Assembly: GCF_021228235.1 (NCBI RefSeq)
Contig: NZ_JAJQRG010000006.1
Coordinates: forward strand, 124,001-188,000
Direction: 5' to 3'
Length of the DNA stretch: 64,000 nucleotides
DNA from: Pseudophaeobacter flagellatus
GTDB lineage: Bacteria > Pseudomonadota > Alphaproteobacteria > Rhodobacterales > Rhodobacteraceae
Numbering within the stretch: position 1 is the first letter of the stretch; every line of letters begins with the position of its first letter. Shown here in pieces: positions 18,133 through 27,200 of the stretch. Position numbers and translations under genes: made by a program. The notes under the pieces were generated by a model. The model made no database searches and was not told where the DNA came from. It saw nothing but the letters and a program-made list of their open reading frames with translations.

Positions 18133-18585
18133 ATGCGTCACAAGACATGGGCCCTGATAAGTGATGGCGTCCGTGCCCGTATTTTGCGGGAACTCGAAGA
18201 CGGCGATTCTCAGGACCCGATAGAACTCGTCAGCAAGGCAAAATCGACCCATCTGCGCGATTATCTCTCCGACAAGGCGGGCCGCAGCTTTGCATCGGGT
18301 GCCGACGGGCGGCGTTCTGCCATGGAACCCGGATCTGACCCGGTCCTGCGCGACATGCAGGATTTTGCACAGGAGACCCTAAGCGTTCTGGAAGATTACT
18401 TTCGCAAGGGGCATCTGACCCGGCTGGCGATTTTTGCCGCACCAAAAATGCTGGGGGTCTTGCGCCGCGAAATCCCCGCATCCCTGAACAGTGCGGTGAT
18501 CCTCGAACGCGATCTCAACCTCATCAACCTACCCGAGGCGGATCTGCGCGACGCCGTGCGCCGGGCAATTAGAAAGGAGCCATAA
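18133..18585 (+). CDS. Host attachment family protein
   Basis: A 150-residue soluble protein. The N-terminal strand TWALISDGVRARIL is the typical start of the 'protein required for attachment to host cells' family, which belongs with the peptide-release-factor-like baeRF folds. HLRDYLSDKAGRSF, LEDYFRKGHLTRLAIFAAPK and MLGVLRREIPASL follow in the expected order. Its role is not established; a translation- or ribosome-rescue link is possible from fold kinship. ATG 18133 is chosen for GGAGG at 18123-18127. It is followed two bases later by the FNR-type regulator gene and shares its promoter box. Confidence 0.8.
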   Translation: MRHKTWALISDGVRARILRELEDGDSQDPIELVSKAKSTHLRDYLSDKAGRSFASGADGRRSAMEPGSDPVLRDMQDFAQETLSVLEDYFRKGHLTRLAIFAAPKMLGVLRREIPASLNSAVILERDLNLINLPEADLRDAVRRAIRKEP

Positions 18586-18587
18586 AC

Positions 18588-19550
18588 ATGATTCAGACTG
18601 CACGTGATTTGGGGATGGGTGTGTCTTGGCCCCGAACCGAAATCCACGCAGCATTTAAAGCATGTCGCAGATGCAAGTTACGTGGTTCTCAACTCTGCCG
18701 CATCATCAAGGATGCGCCTGTTTTCGGCACTCATCCGCCAATTCTGCGCCGTTTTGGCCGCGGACAGCGAATTTTCGAACAAGGTAAGAGCAGCGGCTTT
18801 CTCGGAGTTGTCCGACGCGGTTATGCACGAAGATCAGTGATAAAGGTGAGCGGTAAACGTATTCTGGTGGGCCTGGTGATACCCGGCGACATCGTTGGCG
18901 GGCTTCTCGGTCAGGAGCATGGCTATGATTTAGAGGCCGCCACTGACATCGAAATCTGCTTTTACGACAGTGCGACAGTCAAGCGGCAACTGGAAATCAA
19001 TCAGCCTTTCCGAAAGTCGCTGCTGCAGGAAATGGACCATCAGCACCAACGGCTTTTGGACTCGCTTTGGCACAATGGTTCGTTGACCAGCCGCGAGCGG
19101 ATCATTGGCTTCCTCATCAGGGCGGTCGAGTTCATGCCGACCGAGCCGCTCCCCGACGGGGGCCTCGTTTTGAGCATGGAAATCGACCGGGGCGACTGGG
19201 CGGACCTGACCAATACCGCCGTCGAGACGATCAGCCGGACGTTGCGATATCTGGAAGGGAAAAAGCTGATCACCTGCCTTACCCCCTACCGGTTCCGGAT
19301 TCACGATCTCGACTTGCTCGCGACCATTGCGGGCGTGGAACCGCCCGCTCGTCACGCGGCAGAGGGTGACCACTCAAAGCGGATGGAAACCTGCTTCAGG
19401 TCACTGAAATCTGACAACCGGATGACCGCCGTCAATGCACTGGCGCACGGTGCAAATAGATTAAACGCTGTCATGAAATCCATGTCCGTGCAGAAGCGCG
19501 GCCTTGCCAAAAGGAGACCTGAGGATGTCCAAGAAGAAGTCCGAGATTGA
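18588..19550 (+). CDS. FNR-type oxygen-sensing regulator with C-terminal extension
   Basis: A 320-residue CRP/FNR protein. The N-terminal cluster FKACRRCKLRGSQLC supplies Cys26, Cys29 and Cys37, and Cys124 (TDIEICFYD) sits where FNR has its fourth ligand, so a [4Fe-4S] oxygen sensor is predicted. The DNA-binding helix is NTAVETISRTLRYLEGK, with the E-x2-SR residues for TTGAT. FNR proteins usually end near residue 250; here about 65 further residues follow the winged helix, low in recognisable structure, and overlap the hsp20 start by 26 bases. The gene has AAAGGAGC upstream and follows the host-attachment gene by two bases. Positive autoregulation via 18056-18069 is likely. Confidence 0.9.
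   Translation: MIQTARDLGMGVSWPRTEIHAAFKACRRCKLRGSQLCRIIKDAPVFGTHPPILRRFGRGQRIFEQGKSSGFLGVVRRGYARRSVIKVSGKRILVGLVIPGDIVGGLLGQEHGYDLEAATDIEICFYDSATVKRQLEINQPFRKSLLQEMDHQHQRLLDSLWHNGSLTSRERIIGFLIRAVEFMPTEPLPDGGLVLSMEIDRGDWADLTNTAVETISRTLRYLEGKKLITCLTPYRFRIHDLDLLATIAGVEPPARHAAEGDHSKRMETCFRSLKSDNRMTAVNALAHGANRLNAVMKSMSVQKRGLAKRRPEDVQEEVRD
19422..19435 (+). promoter_or_regulatory. Imperfect FNR-like box before hsp20
   Basis: ATGAC-CGCC-GTCAA, one mismatch in the first half-site. It lies inside the FNR gene's C-terminal extension, 89 nt before the hsp20 start, somewhat farther than other boxes. Confidence 0.45.
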
Positions 19551-20052
19551 AGTTCGCAGAGAGACGCCACCAGCGACCGTCGAGGGGTGGCCATCAATGC
19601 TTTCGCTCAGAAACGAGATTGATCGGTTGTTCGACGATTTCGGCACAGGGTTCTGGCGGCAACCGCTGCTGCCGCGCCGGGTACATTCATTGTTCCCCGA
19701 AAGTGTCGAATGGACGCTGCAGCCGGCAACGGAACTCGTGGAATGTGACGGTGAATACCGGGTCACAGCCGAATTGCCGGGAATGACCGCCGAGGACATC
19801 GACATCAAGCTGAGTGATGGAACGATGACCATTCGCGGTGAAAAATCGGAGGCGAAGAAAGAGGAGAAGGAGGACTACCTCGTCAGTGAACGCCGCTACG
19901 GGGAATTCCAGCGCATCCTTTCCATGCCCTCCGGCATCGACGCCGAGGCCGTTTCTGCAGATTTCGCCAACGGCGTGTTGACCGTGACGTTACCAAAGAC
20001 TCCGGAAGCGAAACAGAAAGAACGCAAGGTGGAGGTGAAATCCGCCGCCTGA
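19525..20052 (+). CDS. Hsp20 small heat-shock chaperone
   Basis: A 175-residue protein with an alpha-crystallin domain at about residues 65-165: VTAELPGMTAEDIDIKLSDG, MTIRGEKSEAKKEEKEDYLV, RRYGEFQRILSMP and the hallmark ANGVLTVTLPK. The N-terminal part (SLRNEIDRLFDDFGTGFW) is the usual substrate-binding and oligomerisation arm. The C-terminus lacks a clear IxI motif but is Lys/Glu rich. It holds unfolding proteins during stress. The start at 19525 follows AAAAGGAGACCTGAGG. A terminator-like hairpin follows at 20108-20166. Confidence 0.93.
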   Translation: MSKKKSEIEVRRETPPATVEGWPSMLSLRNEIDRLFDDFGTGFWRQPLLPRRVHSLFPESVEWTLQPATELVECDGEYRVTAELPGMTAEDIDIKLSDGTMTIRGEKSEAKKEEKEDYLVSERRYGEFQRILSMPSGIDAEAVSADFANGVLTVTLPKTPEAKQKERKVEVKSAA

Positions 20053-20107
20053 GCGAACTGCGCAGTCCAAATCCCCGCGCCTCCCCCCACATGGAGGCGC
20101 ATTACGG

Positions 20108-20166
20108 CCCCGGCAGCCTTGTCCCAGGCCTGTCCCTCGACTGCCTACTGCCGGGGTTTTCTTTTT
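20108..20166 (+). terminator. Probable intrinsic terminator after hsp20
   Basis: CCCCGGCAG at 20108-20116 pairs with CTGCCGGGG at 20148-20156 across a 31-nt loop and is followed by TTTTCTTTTT. The long loop lowers certainty. Confidence 0.6.
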
Positions 20167-20321
20167 GATCACCTTGCGGATCTGGTCAAAGGCCATGGTC
20201 GCGCATTCAGCCATGGCTGAACCGGGGTTTTATGCCGCAGGGATATTCAAGACGACTGGCCCGCCAGATTTTCGTCCCCCCCCATCTAGCAGCCAACCCA
20301 AATCAGAGAAAGGCCCGACCC

Positions 20322-20615
20322 ATGCCCGCAGCCAACGTCTCGAACGTTAACGAGCAACCCATTAGAACCTGCTCCCGTTGCAACGGGTATGACCTCATCG
20401 AATGCGAAACCACGACATCAATCTGGAGCGGGGAAAAGCCTTATGTAATAGAGCGGATACCCGCACTGCGTTGTGCAACCTGTTCAGAAATCCTGATCGA
20501 CTACGAAACAGCAGAGACCTTGAAGCAGATCGGTCATGAAGTTCTGAACGGAGGCAGCATGACCGAGCGCAAGATCGAGGTGCCGGTGATTACCTTCCCG
20601 GCGGCCGCCTTCTAA
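20322..20615 (+). CDS. YgiT-type zinc-finger protein
   Basis: A 97-residue protein with two Cys pairs, CSRC (residues 17-20) and CATC, separated by a strand-rich segment (YVIERIPALRCATCSEILID). This is the N-terminal zinc-binding module seen in MqsA antitoxins and YgiT-type proteins. The C-terminal helix-turn-helix of full MqsA is missing; the chain ends after VPVITFPAAAF, and no toxin gene adjoins it, so a toxin-antitoxin role is doubtful. The start is ATG 20322, with AGAGAAAGG upstream. Its stop overlaps the end of the convergent gene that carries an amber codon. Confidence 0.7.
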   Translation: MPAANVSNVNEQPIRTCSRCNGYDLIECETTTSIWSGEKPYVIERIPALRCATCSEILIDYETAETLKQIGHEVLNGGSMTERKIEVPVITFPAAAF

Positions 20616-21127
20616 GCGGCGCGTGTTTCCGCCACGCCGACGACATAATTCTTGCCATAGGCTTTCGCGTAACGCGGCCAGATCGTCTAGAAAAAATAGA
20701 TATCGCCCGGCGAGCCGCCGCGCTCGCGGACCAGATTCTGCATCTCCCGATACCAGTTGCGGGCCTCGCGATAGGGTCCCTCAAAGACCTTGGTGACAAA
20801 GTCCCCGGACAGCGTGGTCATCTCCTCGTTTTCAACCGGCTTTCTGACGGAAAAGTAGTGTTCGCTGGCCCAGGGCGAGGTGTCCTGGGTCAACACGATG
20901 CAGTCGTCTGGATCAAACGCACCGGCATTCTTGATGTGGCCTTGCACACGGGAAAACACCCGGCCCATATTCAGCGGCACATGCATGACCGACATCGTCA
21001 CCGCCCGTATCATGGGCTTGTTGCGGAAATGCAGATCCTGCCCGTCCCATCCCTCGGGATTGAACTTTGGACAACATCCTGTCGTGTTGATCGACATGTC
21101 GTAGTGTGGCAATTCATTGATCTGCAT
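20612..21127 (-). pseudogene. Small conserved soluble protein interrupted by an in-frame amber codon
   Basis: The frame from ATG 21127 (GGAGAGAGG upstream) gives 146 residues (MQINELPHYDMSINTTGCCP to GDIYFF) and stops at TAG 20687-20689. The same frame stays open beyond the TAG and encodes TIWPRYAKAYGKNYVVGVAE before a second stop at 20612-20614. From memory, relatives of this hydrolase-like family continue YFFYT-CPKC-AKAYGKNYVVG, so the TAG replaces a Tyr codon and both Cys of a CPKC pair have become Trp and Tyr. I read this as a decayed 3' end; the first 146 residues may still be made. An FNR-like box lies 57 nt upstream. Function unknown. Confidence 0.7.
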
Positions 21128-21184
21128 CGGCCTCTCTCCTCCATCATGTGTTGTATCAGAATAGACAAATCGGCACGTTCGGCA

Positions 21185-21198
21185 TTGATGGTGTGCAA
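21185..21198 (-). promoter_or_regulatory. FNR-like box upstream of the amber-interrupted gene
   Basis: TTGAT-GGTG-TGCAA (leftward TTGCA-CACC-ATCAA). One half-site is exact and the other has two changes. It lies 57 nt before the start at 21127, within the region just past the glucan synthase stop. Confidence 0.5.
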
Positions 21199-21206
21199 GC
21201 GGGCAT

Positions 21207-24200
21207 TCATACCCTCGCGCTGGCCTGTCGCCTACGCGCGATGCTCCCACGGCGGACTTGCACGCAAACCTGGCGGGTCGATCCGTCGGTTGGAAACTCC
21301 ACGATCATCCCGTCTTCACCGTTCCCATCCTGTGTGTTGGCGGCACCGTCGTCGCTACAATCAACTTGCTGCACCGTTATCGCAATGGACCCGGCCTGTC
21401 CCCGCACCGTCGCGCGGTAACCGGTCCAGTCCGACGGAAGGCAGGGGGCGATGCGCAAAGCACCGCCCCGCAGTTCCAGCCCAAGGATCCCTTCGACCGC
21501 CAGACGCCACCCCCAGGCTGCGGCACCGGTATACCAGGTCCATCCAGCCCGGCCTTCAAACGGCGCAGCACCACCCACATCTGCCGGTATGGCGTAGGGC
21601 TCACCACGGTAGATGCGCATGTCCTCGGGGCGCGCGCTGCGGCGCGCGGGGTTGATCAGGTCGAATATCCGATACGCTTCATCGCCGTCGCCGAGCCGCG
21701 CAAAGGCCAGCCCGAGCCACGTGGCCGCATGGGTATACTGGCCACCGTTCTCGCGGACCCCCGGCGGGTAGGCGCGAATGTAACCGGGATCGCGTGGCGT
21801 CTTGTCGAAGGCCGGTGTCAAAAGCCGCACAAGCCGGTGTTCGGGATCGATCAGGTGGGCGGCCGCCGACCGGAGCGCCTGTTCGGCACGTGCCCGGTTC
21901 GGAGCACCCGCCAGAACCGCCCAGGACTGGGCGATGCTGTCGATCCGACACTCGTCATTCTGCGCCGCCCCCCACGGCACACCGTCATCGTCAAAGGCGC
22001 GTAGATACCAGTCACCGTCCCAGGCGCAGGTTTCCGCAGCCTGCCGCAATTCCCCTGCACGCTGGCGCCAGAACCCCGCCTCATCCGCCCGGTCGGACAG
22101 ATCGGCCAGATCGGCACAGGCATCGCCGCAATACGCCGCGAACCATGCCAGCCAGACACTTTCACCGCGGCCCCGGCAGCCAACCCGGTCCATGCCGTCG
22201 TTCCAGTCACCGCTGCCGATCAGTGGCAAGCCGTGCGCCCCCTTGGTGGCGCCGCGCTGCATCGCACGAAGGCAGTGATCAAGCAGCGTGGATGATTGCC
22301 CGATCTCGAAGGCGGCATAGCGGTCCTCTTCGTCTTCGGCCAATGGCGGGGCGGAAAGAAAAGGCACCTGCTCCGTCAGGATGGATGTGTCGCCGGTGGC
22401 GCGGACATAGGTATGGGTGGCGTAGACCAGCCAGAGCATATCGTCCGAACAGCGGGTCCTGACACCGCGCTCCTCTGGTGGATGCCACCAGTGCAGCACA
22501 TCGCCCTCTTCAAATTGATGGCCTGCGCAATCAAGGATATGGGCCCGCACGCGTTGCGGCTCGGACAGCAGGAACGCCATCATGTCCTGCAGCTGATCGC
22601 GGAACCCGACGCCGCCGCTGGCCTGCTGGAACCCGGCACGGGCGAGGATACGGGAGGCATAGGACTGGTACGGCAGCCAGCGGTTCACCATCAGGTCGAA
22701 GGCCTCATCCGGTGTCTCGACCCGGATCGCACCAAGACGGTGCTGCCAGACATCCGCCACAGCCTGAGTGGCCGCAGCCGCCTTGTCCGGTGCCGCGAAT
22801 GTCGCGGCGAGGGTTTCTATCTCGGCCAGGCTGGTGGCAGCCCCAAGCACAAAAACCACCTTTTCCGTCGCGCCAGGCGCGATATCGAGATGCACCTGGT
22901 AGGCCGCGCAGGCGTCCTCCACCGAATCTGTTCGCCCCCAGGGGCTCCAGCGCCGCAGACCTTCGGGCATTGCAGTGCCGCCAGGGCCAAGAAAAGCCGC
23001 ACGGTCACAGGTCATCGCATGTGCCTGCCGACTGGCGGTCAGGAACGCGATCTGACCGGCAAACGACGGTGACCAGCCGCTTTGCGCGATCAGCGCCCCG
23101 ACCGCTTCGTGATAGCCTGTCCTGACATTCGGCTTGGCGGTCGATGGCGTCGCCCCAAGTTGCCACTCTGCATAACAGGTCGCGGTTATACGCCGCTGGC
23201 CTGTCGTGGTGTTCGTCAACTCCAGGCTGATCACCTTAACCGGTGCATTCTGTGGCACCGAAATCGAAAGCCGCTGCGCAAGTCCCTGCGATGACCGCTG
23301 CCAAACCGTCTCGCCCGCCCGGTGGGTGACGCGGCATTGTGTCAGATCACCCGTTGGCAATGGCGTGACCGTCCAGACCTGCGCGGTTTCCTCGTCTCGC
23401 AGATAGATCGCTTCGCCCTGCATGTCTGTGACCGGATCGTTTGACCATGGCGTCAGACGGAATTCCCCGCTGTTGAGGCTCCAGGTGAACCCCAGCCCGG
23501 ATTCCGTGACGATGGTGCCGAAGTCGTCGTTGGCAATGACATTGCACCACGGCACCGGGGTGGTTTGGCCAGGGCCGATCTGCATGAGATAGTCGCCATT
23601 GTCGGGGATAAAGCCCCCGAGGCCGTTGTCACAAACCAGGTCCTGGGGTCGCTTCAATGGCTCGATCGCCTCGGTCATCGGGTGGCCGCCGGGGTCGAAG
23701 ACCGGTGGTTTGACGGTGTCTTCCTGCGGTGTCGGCAGCGCCGCCTCCAGCGTCGGCGCGGCACCATCGAGCGTTACCCGCGCAAGCGTCTCAAGCGCGC
23801 GCACCTGAGCAGGTGAGATCCGGTCAACACTGTGCAGATGAACCCCGCCGTCGCCGCCAAGTCCCTCGGCGAGTCCGGCATCGCGCAGAGCGTCGCGCAG
23901 TCTCGCGGCGATCGGCTCTTCGTAGCTCGAGGCCTTCGTGCCGAGAACCACAAGATCGGAGCGCAGACCATTTCGTCTGAGCCAACGCTGCGCGCGCACG
24001 ATGGGCGGCAGCAGATCGGCGCTGTCAGCGTCCGCAACCTCGACGAGCATGATCGGGTAATCACCGGAAACGCCAAGACCCCACAGGTCAGGTTGTCCCG
24101 GTCCTGCGGTCTCGCCGTTTGCGGCAACCCGTGCAGCCGGCCTGAGCAGGCGGGTGGCCAGGAGCTGTGTATCGGCCATATCCGATGGCGCCAGACCGAC

Positions 24201-27200
24201 ACGATTTGCCTCAACCGCAGCCGAGCGGGCAGCATCCTCGAAGGCCCAGTCCAGTGCGGGAGCGGTCGCGTAGCGTTCTGCCGTGTCGATTGCCGACTGC
24301 CGCGAACCCGCCGCGATCATGAGATATGCAAATGTCGCACGCTGTCCCGGTGCAAGACTGACCCGCGCCCGCAGCGCCGCCACCGGATCGAGGGTCCAAC
24401 CTGCCGCACCCGTCATTTCCGCATCTGCGGCAGCGAGACAAGTTCCATGACGACCGACCAGCGCCCGCCTGTCGGTCTCGGCGCCTGCGGCGACCACGCC
24501 CCGATCCTCGCATAAAAGCCGGTGCAGCATCACCGAAGGTGCATCTTCGGGCCGCCGTGGTCGCCGGGTGAAAAGCACTCCGTCCATGTCTGGCAAGATC
24601 TCGCTCCTGACGAAGAGCTTGCTAAAGGCAGGATGGCGTTCATGCGCCGCATGCGGTGCAAGAACCGGTTCCGCATAGCTTGTAACGTCGACCACCCGGT
24701 GGCGGTCGTCATGATTGACCAGCGTAACGCGCCGGATCTCCACGTCATCCGCCGCAGCGACGCAAATCTCCTGTGTTGCGGCGATTTCGTGGTGCTGCAG
24801 GTGGAAGGACGCTTTTTCGGCGTGAAACATTACATCCACCCATTGTTCGGGTGTGCGCCGGAATTCCCATGTCGCGCCATCCTCGGCATCACGTAGTAAA
24901 AGCCGCGCTGCGCCGTTGTCGATGACGGGATCGCCGCTCCAACGGGTTAGCGACTGCCCGTGCCGCCAGATACTCCCCGTTGCCGCGCTCGACAGCCAGA
25001 CCGAGAGATGGCCATTCCCGACCGTGTGGATCTGCGGTACATCTGTGTCCTCGGCGGACCAGCCGTGCAGCGGAAGAACGCGTCGTTCAATCTGTTCTGG
25101 AAGCGTCGACCCCGCGTCCGGCAACGGCTCCGGGATATATTCCCACGGCACCCGTTCATGCATTAGCAGATCAATGGCTGAAATGCGCGCATCGCGGTTG
25201 AAGCGACGCACAAAAACGCTGTCGCCCAATGCGTTGCCAATGGCGGACAGAAGCATGCCTTGATGGTGCGCCATATAGGTAAAAACCGGCACATGGGTGG
25301 CTGTTTCAGGTAACCGCAAAGGTGTGAAGTCAACTGCATCATAGAACCCGTAGTGCCCGCGGATGCCAAGCGCCTCGAGCCGACGTAGATTGCGCACGGC
25401 TGCCCCCGGTCGGACCGAAAGCGCAAGCGCGCTTGCATAGGGTGCGACCACATAATCCTCCGCAAGTCCCTGGCGCATGCCCAGCCCGGCCACGCCGAAG
25501 GCGCGATACTGGTAGTTCTGTGCGGTGTCCCGTGCGGCGAATGCGGCTTCCGACACCCCCCATGGCAAGCCGAGCCTGTCCCCGTAGCGCCGCTGAATAT
25601 CGACGGCGGCCTGCTCGCTCTGGCCCAGCAACTGACCCGGAGCACTGCGGATCAGAAGCGTCGGCATCAGGAACTCGAACATGGATCCGTTCCATGACAG
25701 GACCGTCAGCGGACCCGAGGACCGCGAGATTGGCCGCCCCAGATGGAACCAGTGTTCTGCCGGAACATCGCCCTTGGCAATGGCGATGTAGCTGGCCAGC
25801 CGCGCCTCGGACGCGAGCAGATCGTAGCGGTGCTCGTCCATCCGATCGAAGCTGAGATTGTAGCCGATAAAGAACGTCCGGGTTTCCCGATCATAAAGGA
25901 ACGAGAAGTCCATTCCCATCGCGAGCCTGCCAGCCTCCTGAGCAAGGGTCAACAGGGTGTCGCGCATAGCCACCTGTGCAGTCTGTCCGGCGGAAATGGC
26001 GGTCTGTAGTTCCGCACCCTCAAGCCCGGTTTTCGCAAGACTTTGGGTGCCATCCTGGATGCATCCCAACACATCATCAAGCTGCCCGAGCGCTATGTCC
26101 GGGCGCAGCCTTTTGGCGATCTCGGCGGCGTTTTCCTCGACCTCCATCCAACCGTCGATCGCCAGCCACGGGCAAAGGGCGTCGAGATCACGCAGGAAGC
26201 TTGCCGCGTGATGGCGGCTGCGCTCGAACCAGAAATGCAATTCGCCCGGAGCGGCGCCGGGCGTGGCATCTATGGCGTTCAGGATGGCCCCGGACAGCTT
26301 GGGCAAGTCTTCTTCAAGACTCCGACAAAGAGCGCCGCGCCACCCGGCCGGATCATCCCGAGCCGCTTCGGCATTGTCGCTGAGGGTGCGGATCCGCGCC
26401 CGTATCACCTGTGAATGTTCGGCCGGCAGATCTCCGGTTGCCTCTGCCAACACGCCAAGCGTGTCGATGAACCCGTCCCAGAGCGCGCGCGACAGCGCCG
26501 GACCATTCGCAACCTCAATGAGGCCTTCGCGCAGTGTCAGAAGTGACACCGCGAGATTGCCACTGTCCACTGTCGAGACATAGCGAGGCTCCAGCGGCAG
26601 AAGGGTGCGCGTCTCGAACCAGTTCACGAGATGCCCTTGGTGGCGCTCGATCCGTTCCAGCGCCTCAAGTGCAAATTCTGTCCGCTGCGCGAGGTCGCGC
26701 AGCCCGACATGCCCGAGATCAAGTGCGGTCATGGACGACAAGAATTGCATCCCGACATTCGTGGGCGAAGATCGGTGGGCGATTTTCGCCTTGGGTTCGG
26801 TCTGGTAATTGTCGGGCGCCAGCCAGTTGTCCTCGGGTCCGGCGAAGGTCTCGAAATAGGCCCATGTGCGCCGTGCGATGTGGCGAAGCCACGCAACGTC
26901 GGTGTCCGAAAAACTGTCCTCTGTGGGGTGCCATGGTCGGCATATCAGGTAGGCGATTTCTGGCGACAGAATCCAAAGTAGCAGCAGCGGCAGTGCTCCG
27001 GGCAAAGCAGCAGGGGCCAGAACGGCCAGTGTGGCCGTGATGACGAGACAAAGCAGGGGTGCGCCCGCCATGTCGATCCAGAAACGCGCCCGCGTATTGG
27101 CACCCGTCGCGGCAACATGGGCGGCGGTCGACCATTCCAGCATGTTGCGCCGCGACACGGTGAGCCGCCATAGCGCACGTCCGATGGCGTCGAGACAGAT

